DNA of 64,000 nucleotides from positions 1 through 64,000 of the forward strand of contig JAPYMA010002959.1 in assembly GCA_035041965.1 (NCBI GenBank), in the 5' to 3' direction. This DNA comes from Anisakis pegreffii. Taxonomy: Eukaryota; Nematoda; Chromadorea; Rhabditida; Anisakidae. The translations under genes and the position numbers were made by a program. Shown piece after piece: positions 22,206 through 38,000 of the stretch; positions within the stretch are counted from its first letter, which is position 1; every line of letters begins with the position of its first letter. The notes below the pieces were generated by a model that was given only the letters and a program-made list of their open reading frames with translations, ran no database searches and had not been told where the DNA came from.

Positions 22206-24860
22206 CTAATGACATAGTGTTAAGCGGAATGGGTTATGAGCATGCAACAAACTTTCATTCTTCAATAAACGTGTCCTACTCGATGGACCGGCTACTGACG
22301 ACGATACCTCATCAAGCGTTGCATATTCATCTGTAACAACCAACAAGTTACTCATATACTCTTGCCAACTAGAATTTAAATACTCTCAAAAATTCACTTG
22401 TTGAAGCAGACGGTGGAGGCTGGCAAAGCTTATTGCGTGCGATCACTTCCTCTTCATCGCTTAGCTTTGGTGGTGGTTCCGTGGTTGATTGGCGATACAA
22501 TGGATTGTTGAACTGACGCGATTCAATTTCAGACGGTGGAATATATTCTTTAAGATGCGGATGATACCTTAAAGATAGCCTAGTTAATTGCAGTTAAAAT
22601 TCATTTACGATGAACGTTTGATAATGTTTCAACAACAATCAATCTATAGTAACATAGACAAGATCATACGTTAATGTAGGCAATTCCGGATCCTTCTCTT
22701 TCATATATTTCTTGCGATAAAAGAATGTGCCAAAGAGAAGCAACACAACTGCGCTCAAAGTGACTGCCAGAATACCAAACATCCAACCTTTACCCGATTT
22801 TTGTTCTACTACAAAATCACTCCCTGAAAACCATTTGAAACAACTAAATAATCAATTACCACATTAAATTTTGAAGGTAAAAACGTAACTAACGTCGTTA
22901 TTACGGAAGTCAAAAAATAAAAAATCTATTAACGATATGATGGCACACTTAAAGAAAAGCAATAGTAATACTGACGTGCTAATCCACACTGATTGCTGGA
23001 CGCTTTACAACATCCTATTGCATTATCGCAAATTTCATCACTGCTGCAATTCGTACATTGTTGCGTACAATTTACTCCATATGTGCCCTCTTTGCAAACT
23101 GTCAGTAATATTAACATCAATAATAACAACAATTGATAATACAATTAATTAATGCTAGTTGACAACAATAGTTTATTTTAAAAAAAACTACTGAATTGAT
23201 TAAGAAAATGAAACTGCTGAATCACTACTCAAAATCGCATACTTTCACATGTTGAATCCTCCGTTTGATAATATCCTAAACAACATCTCAGAACGATATT
23301 CTTCACTTTATTAGGGACTCCTTTATAAAAAATTTTCGTTCCATTACTGAAATATGAGAAACCCATTAATTTCAGAAAATGATTTGCTATTGTAGAATAC
23401 TTCTGACAAACTTGAAAATGTGTTACTTGTGTAGAAAAGTAGATTTCTCGATTTTTGAATACAGTATAACTCAGTTTTGCCATTTGTATTTTGTTGTGAT
23501 TCACTTACCAGCATTATTCTCACTATGTCTTTTCTATGAAAATAATTGTTATTCGAATCGAGGTTAGGTTTAAAGTATAAAAAAACTCCTTAAGCTTTAG
23601 ATTTCAAATCTACCAACTCAACTCGCATGAGATTCGAATTAATTTCCTATTTTAAGAGAATCAAAGAACAGCAAAGAAAAGAATTGGTCCCAATAATATT
23701 AAAGAAGTATTGGTCTAAGACCAAAACGAACGGAAAATTAAACGAGAACGGAGTTGGGAAGAAATTTAAAATTACCGAATAAAGAGAATGAATAAATGAA
23801 ATTCAAAAGCCAAACACAATTAAAGCCATGCCTTTTGACTTTACATTTGAATCCCTGCGTAATATCCAGGCAAGGCTCTGTTGTATGTAGTACAACCGTC
23901 TGCATATGCTTTTGAAGTTTCAGCTCTTCTTTCCTAAGAATAAAAACAGCTTTCATTCGTTCAGTTGCGCAAACTCAAAAGTGCTTAAAACAATATTGAA
24001 CCAAGAACCTGCATTAAATACATTGTGCATTTATAAGCTGGCAAAGAGAAAAACAACTTGATTCAGTGAACTTCCAAACTTTTGTGAAGCGAAGTTCCAC
24101 ATACATTGCTTTAAATCCGAAGCAGTTGCAATATAAAGGAATACTATTCTCATACGCTGAGGTTGGGGCTTACCCCAGATTTAGTATGATGCTCATTCCG
24201 GGCTCAAGTTTAGAATCTTAGACGAAATGTTCAGCTTATTGATGTTTTTGAAAGTGAATAAAGTGTAGTGTGGGCTGCTGCCAATTGATTGTTTTTCATC
24301 TTTGAATTTTACTGTCGTTTCTTTGTTATTTCTTTGTTGTTCGACTTTTTTAAAACTATTGACTGGTGCTTATTGTTGAATGATTGAATGGAAATTTTTA
24401 ACTGTCTGATGGCGTAATAAGGTTTTTACCAAGACAAGTCGGCAGCACAACTGCAAATTTCGAAGGAAGATTCGAAAATAGCGATTAGTGGTCTATTTCT
24501 GCTGAGTAGTGTCTCGGTAAAAACTACCGTTATGTCCTCCGATTAACGGAACTTTCACCGAGTAAGTTTCGCCATTTTTTCGTCAGCTGATCTACTGGCG
24601 AATCACTTTTGGCGGAATAAAAACACCTTTCTAGTGAATTAGCAGAGCTAGTTTTTTTTTCGGTAGCGTGTGCCCATCATCGACAATAACAATAATAAAA
24701 TAATGATTACAGAAATTTAGATGAGAAAAATGCGAATGAGAACAACTTACTCTTCTTCGTAGGGACATATGTTTGGACCATGCAATTCGACAGCATTCGT
24801 TACTGAGCGGATGCCACTCAGAAATGAGAATAATAAAACGGCTGTAAGCGTGCACATCAT
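22206..24860 (-). CDS. Short CED-1/Draper/MEGF10-like receptor: EMI, one EGF-like module, TM, NPxY/YxxL tail
   Basis: Model exons: 24751-24860, about 23845-23933, about 23243-23346, 22976-23098, 22670-22823, 22398-22567 and 22206-22330 (stop TAG 22206-22208). Exon 1 encodes a signal peptide (MMCTLTAVLLFSFLSG) and the EMI start GPNICPYEE. Exon 2 has EPCLDITQGFKC and exon 3 LRCCLGYYQTEDSTC, the Cys pattern of the EMI domain of MEGF10 and CED-1. Exon 4 is one Cys-rich EGF-like module (CKEGTYGVNCTQQC). Exon 5 holds the membrane helix (MFGILAVTLSAVVLLLFG) and basic stop-transfer RKKYMK. The tail has FNNPLYRQ and EYATLDEV, the NPxY and YxxL signals that couple such receptors to CED-6/GULP and Src/Syk-type partners. 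The protein is about 290 residues; CED-1 has many more EGF units. The exon 2-3 junction is not resolved in frame, and a 25-nt exon near 23505-23530 may intervene. Confidence 0.72.
22970..23098 (-). other. EGF-like Cys-rich module of the receptor
   Basis: The exon starts after GACAG and reads CKEGTYGVNCTQQC, then TNCSSDEICDNAIGCC, then KASSNQCGLA. The KEGTYGVNC opening is the standard start of the laminin/EGF-like repeats in MEGF and CED-1 proteins. Only this one repeat lies between the EMI domain and the membrane segment. Confidence 0.75.
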
Positions 24861-24899
24861 TTCGTTTATGGACACCGCTGACAGTGAATCGAATTAATC

Positions 24900-27060
<2,161 letters not shown>

Positions 27061-27065
27061 CGGTG

Positions 27066-27078
27066 TTTATTGTTTATT
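27066..27078 (-). terminator. Candidate polyadenylation signals of unc-89
   Basis: Two AATAAA hexamers on the minus strand (27066-27071 and 27073-27078) lie about 120 nt after the TAA stop at 27195-27197. Their spacing suits a nematode 3' end. The cleavage site is not determined. Confidence 0.45.
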
Positions 27079-27194
27079 GAAACAATAAGTAAACACGAAA
27101 TCGAAATGATAGAGAGTGCTGCATATCATCAATAAATGAAGAACAAGAATTATATAATAAGCAACAAATGAAGATTATCAGTTATATTCGAATG

Positions 27195-29088
27195 TTAGTG
27201 TACAACTCCGTCGAACACATGACACGGGGTGTCGATACCGCCTGTTGCTGTTAAAATCATCGTCTTTCGTAATCTACTGCTCGGATACTTGATTGTTTCA
27301 CGCCGACGCACCATTGAACTATCATTCGAAAACCATCGGTGAGTGAGTGCTTCAGCTGTTCGTATTCGTTTTCTGACAAATGAATTCATATGAAACGTAG
27401 TTGCGTTCACGCTTAAATGCTTGATTGCACTGACTTATACATGAATGGATCGATTTCAACAAATTAATTTTAATTCACAAATAAAACTACCCAACAAAAT
27501 TAACAACTTTTACCTGATGTATGAATATCAGAACCTAGGCCAGTTTTTTGCTTAGATCACGGAAATGAAATTCATTTTTCATCTTTCAGGGTGAATTTTT
27601 ATAAAATCCACCTGAAACTCCTCCGCTCATACAAACATATAAATTTATAAATCCATATCGCCCAGTTTGCATCGGTCCAAAATACTCCTTTTTATTTATG
27701 TACTACTTTCTCATGAATTTGAAAATTTTTATTTGGAGTTCACATAAAAACGAAGTGTTTTCAGGAGTGACGGAGTTCAACTGCGTTATCTGCGCGAACA
27801 AAAGCTCCACAACAAGGCTTTATTGTACTTAGCTGAGTAGCGAGTTGGACAGTATCAATTTTTAAACATGTATGTTTGCATTGGTGCAATTCAGGAATCC
27901 GTCGGTAAAAATGAAGAATAAACTTCATTTCCAGGATCTACGCAAAAATTGACCCAGTTTCTGTATTCGTATGGCAGTGAAAACTTTTCATCAGTGAGCG
28001 TAATTTTTTACAAAAACATACAATGCATCTTTCTTGAGTGCCCAAGTGACGAATCGAAGAGACTCTTGAGTCGCTTGTACGAAAATCATATTCGGATTGC
28101 ATTTCTCATGTAGTACACTGTCTTTAATCTCAGCTTCTGTATCACCTTCTGATGCGAATGGATGAAAACCGCTAAGCCTAAAAAACGATAACATTTTAAG
28201 TAGTGAAAAAATGTTCGGAAAGGTTAATCCACTAAAAATAAAATTTTTCAAACAAAAATGAACAGTGTCATTCTGTAAAAACGATCATATAAGCATATTG
28301 AATAATGAAACTTACAAACAAAACGTAATAACGCCAAGACTCCAAACATCACTTTGACCTGTAACTGGTTGGTTAGTTTCGCTGAACAACTCTGGAGCTG
28401 ACCAATATGTGTTGAATGTTTGTCTAGGATTCCGTTGGGAATTGATCGCATTAGCTGAACCAAAGTCAATTAATTTGAGGTGCCATGAACGTTTTGAAAC
28501 GAACATAACATTCGATGGTTGTATATCCAAATGGGCGATTCTGCAATAAAGAAATAGTTATTTTTTAACATTCCATACCCTGATGCTTCATTTGTGATAT
28601 AATTCGTTGCTTTACAAATTGAAAAACCGATTAATACAACTACAGAACACACCGTTTGAAATGGATCCAGTGCAATGCAGCAGCAATTTGCATGATCGAT
28701 TTACTGATTTGCTCTTCATTATAATAGTCTTTGTAAGTGAACCGTTCGAAGATATTCTCGCATAGTTTCTCAGAAAACAGATAGAGTGAATTCTCCCTAA
28801 AATATTAATAATCAAACAGCCATAGCGTAGTTCAATAAAACACAAATAATATTCCATCAATTAGTTCATAAACCGTACAGTTTAAGAAACTAACTTTTTG
28901 TAGGCAGCGATCAAATGCAATACGTTTTCATGTTGACATTCTTTCAACGCACTGAATTCATCTAACAAGTTCTGACTTTCAGACGACAGTTGTACTATCT
29001 TAGCTATGCAGTTCTTTCCAAGTTCAGCTTTCGAATCGACCGCATTCAAAATGACACAAAAACGGCCATTAAATAATTCGGATCCCAA
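27195..29088 (-). CDS. unc-89: unc-89 exons: kinase 2 and C-terminus
   Basis: Exons 28895-29088, 28653-28796, 28316-28540, 28022-28177 and 27195-27372 join in frame. The Gly-rich loop is degenerate (LGSELFNGRF) but the ATP Lys is kept (NCIAKIV), and so are the catalytic loop IAHLDIQPSNVMF (Asp and Asn present, Lys replaced by Gln), LIDFGSAN, WSAPELF, SDVWSLGVI, and the C-lobe RTAEALTHRWF. The last exon adds a short tail (RRRETIKYPSSRLR) ending in VFDGVVH and TAA. In contrast to kinase 1 it could be active. In C. elegans both kinase regions are docking sites for muscle partners such as SCPL-1; whether that holds here is inference. Confidence 0.92.
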
Positions 29089-32000
29089 CTGTAATCAACC
29101 AAAAGTATGTTCAAATGAAGCATACATGTACCAAGCTATTATAGATATGCCCGAATCCACATCGAATTAGCGCAAAATATTTTCAAATCATGAGAATTTA
29201 AAAAAAAACGAACATACTGTGTGACATCGATTAGGAACAACTACAATCCACCACTTAACAAATACAAGAATAAAGAAATGAACCTTGAACCGCTTCTCGG
29301 GATCATCTCGATCATTCAATATTAGAGATGGTATCGCCACCTGATCAGCTTCAGTGCTCGCCATAATACCCGCTTCATCTTCATCTTCTTCCATTATACC
29401 AGCCAATGATTGCACCAACAACTGCGGCTTTGCTGGTTTTGAAAGAATGCACAAATGATATTGTTGTTTGAGAACGTCGATTTGAAGCTTCGGTGACCCT
29501 TTAAGAAAGAGTGCTGATTTGTAGGGCGAAAACAAAACAACGATCAAGGGTGTGCTTGAACAAAGAATGGTGACTGAAATCAATTTGTGGTTCACTCCTT
29601 TGGTTTTGTGCGTCGTGAAAATAAAAGCATTCGAGCGATTTGCTCACCTTTGGGATGAGTACGAATAATGCGTGATGTTAGTGAAGGATTACTCCAACCA
29701 AATGCATTCTTTGCAGTCACTCTAAACTGATAAACACCCAATGGACTCATGTGATGAACGACAACTGCTTCTTCATCAATATCATCTGATATCAATCGCC
29801 ACTCGCAGAAGTGATCATTTTCGCCTTTAACAAGCATTTCACATGACGGTTATACATTGAGTCTTTCATTTGAATTGAAGAGACCAACTGACAAAACAAA
29901 TACTGACACATTACAAAACGTTGAACATGTTTTGCAAATTACAATAGGGAAGCATTTGATATCACTTCATTTTCTGAAACATCATTCATTCGTAGTCCGG
30001 AGGGATGATGATAAATTTCAAAAAGACACTCACCCGCGGGTCTTATTTCTAACTTGTAAGTGAAACCTTCCAGACAAGAAGTCACAGGAGGTGGTTCCCA
30101 TGTTATAAATACCTCCGTATCAGAGGAAAGTTCAATTTCCGGTCGGCCCGGACTGGCGGGTTTATCTGAAATCACTTTTAGTGCTCGATGATCGTTATAT
30201 TCGAACAAGTATACCCTTTAAAATAACACAAGAATAAGAAAATGAATTTATAAAGCAGAAAATTAAAACAAGACAATATTCGTAAGTGGGTGTCAGGAGG
30301 ACTGTCCCTAAACAGTTGCACATAGGACAGGTCTCTTGGACGACTGCCTTTCACCAATTGTACCTTCGAAATAATTAAGGGCAATTTTTCTGGACTGCGG
30401 TTACCTAGGGGCAGTAGTGTTTGCGAAATTCGGACCATTTTTCAATCTCCAGATTGGAGAGTGATCATTAACGAAAGACATGACAACGCTCATGACGAAA
30501 GAATGGAGGCTTCCCGAAACTATTGCTCATTGCTCGTTCAAAAAAAGAATATACGTTAATGTATAATTATTCACAGTCCTTTGAGTGGTAAACAATAAAC
30601 AGTACTGAATAAGAAGAGCTGATTTGTAATTCAAGACATTATTATAATCAAGACATTATGAAATGCCGTTTTGAAAATTTTTTGAAAGTTTTCACAACAT
30701 AAATCCCGGGATCGGAATTGAAAAATCGGGATCCCGTGCAAATACTGAAGTTGTCCGGTAGTATCTGTCCGAATGATTCTTGTCGAGGAAGCAGCTATCC
30801 CGGAAGTAATGCCTAAGCTCCAGTGCGGAAAAAACTTTTTGGCTTTCTCAAAAAATATCACGTTAGCATTTAGCAGTTGGAGCTGAGATAGGTACGATTG
30901 CTTTTTTCCGCAGCCTGGAGGGTCGAAGATGAAGCGGAGCAGAGTAAATTCAGCACTTGGAGGCAGGGTCGAGGTTTTGAAAATATAGAGTCGGAGCTGG
31001 AGCCGAAATTTTGAAAATGCGAAACCGCAGCTGGAGCCGAAAATTGAACTGCAACGGATCTGACTTTTCAAAATTGCCTAAAATTGCAATGAAAGAGAAG
31101 TCTATCGCTTAGGTTGTTGATCATGCAGAAGACTGTTGCAAGCACTCTTCATAGTCTATGAGGCATAGGCGAAGTTGCGATATGTCAAAAGAAGTAAAAG
31201 TTCTTTGCCGTTACCAAACATTATTCCACCATTCCTATTCGGAATGAAGGGATCCCTCTCTGTGGGAGTACTTCGCTTTGCGGGATCCTTTTTCAGTTCA
31301 GCCCCAACCCGCAAAGATCAGTATTACTTATCCATCGAAACTATTGATAATGTGATATTCTATACCAAGTTTCATGTATATCACCAGCGTTGTTATTTTC
31401 ACCATTATTTGTGCTACTTACGCATAGCAAATGCAGAAGATGAAGTAAAAGCCGTCGCTGGAACGAGGAAAAAATGCAAACTACAGCCAAAAATCAGAAG
31501 GTTTAGTTTCAGAGCTGTGATCAGGGCTAAACGTAGCATTTTTTAAAGCTGGTGCTCGAGCAAAAATCTTCAATAATTTGGAGCTGAAATTCCAAAATTT
31601 CGAAGCTGGAGCCGAAATATTCAGAAACGCGGAGCCGGACCTGGAGCAGAAATCTAGAAAATTTGGAGCAGGAGTTGAAATCAAAGTTTTAAAATATGCG
31701 AAGTCGGAGTCCGAGTTTTGAAAAGTGCAGAGTTTGAGCTGAAGTCGAAAATTTTAGAAACAGGGAGCCGGGCTGGATCAGTTTTTCTCGAATTAAGTAT
31801 CGCTAGTCCTGAAACGTTGCAAATGTCTTAATGAAGTGACAATGAAAATGAGTGGAAGAATACCGGAAGCAATTAAACGAGCTGATGTTTTGTCAGCGCC
31901 ATGTTGATTCGTCGCTAAACAAGAATATTCGCCTACATCAGCCAGTGAAGGACGATTGAGAGTCAAACGATGCACACTACCGTCAGAACGCATCTGAACA

Positions 32001-35000
32001 TGCAACATTACGCACACTGTTTCACGTCAGCAGTATTTCTCAAACTGTTTATTGATACCTCATATTTTGCATCATTTGTGATTGCACTCTCATGATAGAA
32101 CCAAACGATAGTCGGCTTTGGATTACCAACTACTTCACATTCGAATACCACTTTTCCAGTATCCTCAACGAATGCGACATCCTTCAAACGCCGTTTAAAG
32201 ATTGCTCCAAAAGCTGCAAGAAATTATCTCGAAGAGTAATTCAACTTCGACTGTGCATATCATTAAACGATTACTAATAAAAAATAGAAAATCATAGCGC
32301 GTTTTTTCTTAGGATTAAAATCATATTAATGAAGAGATGAAGCGAACAACATAAAAAAACTTACTACCATCTTTTCTATTCGGTTCTGGTTCCATTTTAC
32401 TGATATCAGATTGAATTCGTCGAATTGCCCCATTGTGTGAATTGCACATGTCTCTTTCCAAGTTACGCACCGATTTCGCAATACCAATATCTTCGCGCAA
32501 CAAATCGGTAAACCTAAAAGCAAGCATTTGTGAAACACCGAATCATTCACACTTTAAGAAGATTGTAAATAGTAATTTTCAACTGAAGTTTGAGGAAAAG
32601 TTTTGTCTTCCATCCAGCTCAATTCCACGAAAGTTGAAAGTGACAAAAAGCTGACAAAAGTATTCCTTAAAGAAATAAAAGACCAAGAATTTAAAGCGCA
32701 ATTGTATTCACCTTCGTCTTTCTCTGACTGTGATATCTTGATTTCGATAGCCCAGTATGCCTTCACTAACAAACGGTGCACCATCACCCCACAACTCTCT
32801 TCTGTAGTCACGAACTCGAGCATTGAATGCCGCTCCCCGAGTAGCCAAAAGCAGCGTATCAGGTCCAATCTCAAATGAATGCAATACAAAAACTGCGTGA
32901 ATCGGCATTCAATACGTGAATGATAAATTAATTAACTTAATGCTCATCTTTACAACTTTTCAAAAACACATTATTACTAATAGTAAGTTACCATGAATGA
33001 AAATGTTAATAATTCATAAATTCGCGCAATGTGTTCATTTCCAACAAAACATTATTCTTATTGGAAGATAAAAAGTCGAGTTTTTGCAAATAATGAGTTG
33101 GTCGTTAATCTTTCAACCAAGAGGTTCTATTAAGAAGAGGTGAATTTTCGGCACTTTTCACAGTTATATGCGACTCTACAGTTCAATATCGATAGAGATT
33201 TTGCATGCGAACAACCTCAATGTTTGCGATGCATGTCTTGGACAGGAAAGCATTATGTGAATTTTACTGCATTTACTGCATCATACAAATAAATCTAACT
33301 TGGTAATTGCTCTCCCATGCAAAATCATCCTCATCGATTGTTGGTCTATCGTATCCATCGTCTTCTTTGTAGAAATTTTTTGGTCGATATTTTTCCATAT
33401 TGTCTCGCTGCAACATTCGTTGATTAATGCAAACGAAAGAACGAGTACGCAACAGAGGGAGGAGCACTACGGGATAAATTAAGGAAAACAAGGAAAAGTG
33501 CAACGGACCCGTGTGCACTGATAAGATGAATAAAAAGGGGCTGAAATTGGAAACACATTAAAAAGAATGAGAGTCCAACCACAACGAAAATTCACTGATT
33601 TAATAAAGAAAGACATGAAGGAAGTAGCGGTAAAAGCAGAAAACCCAACTGCTCATGCATGTTGGAAGAAAAAAAATCGCTGTAGCAACCTTTTACGGGA
33701 AAAGCCAAAAGGAAAAGATTATATCGAGAAAGTGAGATGTTATACAATATCACAGATGAGAGCTACAGGGTAGAAAAGTTATCAAACGAAATCACAACAG
33801 TAAAATTGCTATTGAATCAGTGATTTGATAGATAACTGTTCGAGATATGATATACAATATGAAAGGAAACTGCATGAAAAGATGATACAAGTTTGTTTCA
33901 ACGAAATAGAGATGAAACAAACATCTTTTCTCATTAATTCTTTCGTTGATTCTATCTGATTCATAAAACGGTTAAATTCATCATCGTGCGTCGATTGATT
34001 TGCTTTCTGCTCTTTGTTTGCCGATGTTAGGCACGTGGGTTTCATCTCTTCAGTCATCTCAAAGTGAGTCTTCTCCACTTGCGGGATACCTTGCTTGGTC
34101 CCAATTATGACCTGGAATTAAATAGTACACCAACTACCAGTCTATTCAGATTCGCACAATCTTACGATAATGTTAAATTATATTAAAACTGCAGTCGTGC
34201 AATTAACAAGAAGAGAAACATACTTCCATTGAATATTCCTTTCCAGGTGATAAAAGTACAGGGCTTTTGGTCCCGGGTAATGAACGTGGACTCATTGAAT
34301 GTCTCGAATTTTGAGGACTTTCTTGATCTGAAATTGAGAGGTAAAAAGTATCACGTTCACTTGAACGCAAGGTTCGGGATTTGTTCGACATTTTCAAACA
34401 CTTTTAACGGAATATATGTATAACGTAAAACCTTCATTAAGAACGCTGGGGATACGAATTTCGCAGCCTTACTTTTTATACGGAATGAAGAAATTTATTC
34501 AAATGGGAGAAATTATTTACGAACATACACCATAAGGGGTACACTATATTTGCCATCAGTTTCGATGGGACTGTAACAAAGATACAGATCGATGATATTT
34601 TGCAAACAAAACTGACTCAAAAACTCAAACTGAACCTTGAAGAGTAAGGGCATGAGGCCGAGATAGTCCTTCAAGAAACAGTGGCGCTCCAATTGGGACT
34701 TTAGGATCAAGCTGACTAGGATGTTGCGACTAAAAATACACTTTCATTGAGTGAGCGATTTGCAGCTTCGAAAAGCCATTGCAAAAATATCCAATGAAAA
34801 AATGAACTGAATTCAAATTATATCGAAAAGTTTTGAAACATTTTCGATGTTGAATGGATTCAGAGTTGGGATAAGGAAAGTTTTTGGCAGAGGAATGATC
34901 GAATCATCCACAAAGAATAAACGTTTATATGTATGTAATGCACTACCAACCAAATCGCCATTATCGGCAAAAAATTGCTGAGTTGTTGTTTCAACACTTT

Positions 35001-38000
35001 CAATAGTTAAAGTTGGTGACATCAATGGAGTGGTCTCAAGTGAATAACCTTCTGCATTTGGTGTCGACGATCTACTACGACTTTTTGGTTGTCGCGATGG
35101 TCGTGACTAAATTGTAAACAATACTCAATCACTTAAAGAAAGTCCAACAATGTACTCAAATTGTTACTTATTGGCGAAACATTACGATATACCTCTTTAG
35201 CAGTGCGATTTGCTTGCTCTACTTCATCAGCTGAAGCAATCGAATTTTCTTCGGAAATATCAGATAGAATTCGATTTGCAATCTCTTCTTCTATATCACG
35301 ATATTCGCCACGTACAAGTCGCAAAGGCAGCATCTGCAAAATTCTCCGTAACTGTTTATACATAGAAATACTGATCTTGTTAAAGAAAAAGCAACGCGTT
35401 TATGGAAAAATACGTTCAATTTTGCAATCCAAATTTCAAGTTTTCATTCTACTCATCAATTAAATTAACTCTAATCGCATGTTAGGTACGACGTGATTTT
35501 CATGATTTGCATCCATTTTCTTTTTTTATTAACACTCATCTGTTGCAGGTGCGAACGTACGTGTCTCGAGAAAAAATGTAATCTTACTTGTTCATCGCTC
35601 ACATCAGAAACAGTATCACTTCTTTGAGAATCGCCAGGTTTTGATGTTGCTCGTTGTTGACTGCTGTCAGCAGCAAGGGCAGTAGATGATGCAAATATGT
35701 GATCCGTGCGAGGTGGAATATGATCTTTGATACGAACATAATCACTAATACCCGACGGTTCACTCTGACTCAGTAATCCATGTTGTGCTTCTGTTGAAGC
35801 AATATGCGCATCCGGACTCTGTTTTAATTTTTGAATTATATATCCATCACAAATATAACACTATCACCGATAATCATATAATAATAATAATACAATATAA
35901 TAATAATAATAATAATAAAGTGATGGAAAAAACACCTGCAAAGATGTGATGGATCGTTGAGTCGGAGTTTGCTGCACAAAAACGCGACGTTCCTAAAAAA
36001 ACAGGAATCGTGCGATTTATTCAAGGCATGGTTTCACTGTTAAATCCAAATGGACATAAGCAGCAACGATACGTATTATTGAAAACGAACACAGCTAAAA
36101 AGAAAGGCCAAATGAAACCGTACGTAAAGAATGAAACAAACCAGCCATTTATGACGATACTTGAATTCACGAAGACATTCAGAAGTTAATTTCGCGTTCT
36201 CGAGTAATGAAACTGCTAACCACGGATGATTAAGTGCTTCATTAACATTGAGACGTTTCCTTCAAAGCATAACGCTCACTTAGCTCATCGAATGATTGAG
36301 AAAATATGTGAACAAGGATAATTCATCAACTAATATCTAGCATACAAAATGGTTCACTAAAGGCATAACATTACAATTGATACGCGATTTAAATATGATC
36401 GAATTCAACATTTGGTTTATGATTGATGTATATAAATGTCCATATGAAATCCATACTTTGGATCAAGAACCAGCAAATTGGCGATGAACTGTTTGGCTTC
36501 ATCAGTGACTTGTGACAGTTCTTCAGTATCTAGCAAATAATTCGAATGCAGTACATTTCGTATTGTTTCCGCATCACTATCACCAAGAAATGGTGAAATT
36601 CCACTCAATCTTTAATAATTTAAGTCAACAATGGTATGTTCAACAAAAAATTATACGTCTATCAATCTCTTTTTATCATAAAAGAATGTTTTTGTTTTTA
36701 AAACATAGAAGAAAACACAAAAGAATCTCATAAAAGAAATTCAGAACTGTAACGATAATGAATAACTCACAGCACATATGTGAGTGCTCCAACACTCCAC
36801 ATATCCGATGCCAGAGTTGCTGGTAAACCAGCAGCGATTTCAGGTGACACAAATTCCGGACTGCTCATCACATTAGCGACAATTTTTCCTCTAACGGATC
36901 GCCTCAAATATTATTTTTCATCTAGTCGGCTAATGAATCTTTTGCATCCAACTTGGTTAAAACATTCTCACAAGTTCTTGAATAAAAGAGTAGAAAACTT
37001 AAATTCTAAAAAAGAAATTTTCTCGAAATTTCATCACAAAAAGAACCTGCTTTGTCCAAAATCGGCTAAGCATAAATGATCATCCTGAAGGAGAATCACT
37101 TCAGGTCGCAAATCCAGATGAGCGATCTTTCGATCGTGCATAAATTTGAGCGCAGTTAATAACTGCTTGACGAACACCTGCACTTGATATTCAGTACATC
37201 TGTGTTTCTGCGATGAAGGACCAGCAATAAGACCGTCTAGCAATGTACGTCCAACACTGTTAACGCACTCACTTTATTCACTTGCAATAGACATTAACGT
37301 CTGAGCAATTACGCTTTTGTGTTTCTTTTGGCGAGAAAACATTCTTTTTGCTGTTGTAGACGAATACATTTCTAAGGTTCATCCCCTAGTAACACTTTCG
37401 ATAAACAATTTTTGCTAGAGGCAGAATAAAACTGGAATCGAATATGCACTGCTTTCATTACTCACTAAAAGAGATTATATTTTACAATTACTATCATTAC
37501 TACTCCAATAATATTGTACTAGTCTATAAACAAAGTAGAAGGTAAAAGCAATCTTACAGATCGATACATTCGTAGACCATCGTTCATCTAGCAGCAGCCT
37601 AGAGGCGGACGAAACGAAGTGAGGTGATAGGATGAATGAGTGAATGTTCAATTTAAACTAGCAAGTGCTAATCATTATAAAAATGCACTTCGTGTTTAAA
37701 AATAGTTAAGTGGGAGGTGAATGAATGTGTTTTGAATGCAGAGTTTGTTTAGCAGCTGCTGCTAGAATGATAATGATAACGACTGATTAATGATATATGC
37801 ACACCACGTTTCAAATAAAACAAACATTCTAAATTTTACCTACATCGATGATGCGAAAATGAAAGAATCAGCTAGGAAAGTTAAAGAGCAAGTTGCACAC
37901 CTACCAATTTACATATATAAAAAAGAAGTTCAGCACTTTAGATGTTTTGAAAAAAACTCATTGAATTCGAAAAAGCTTCAACCTAATAATTGTTACTTTT

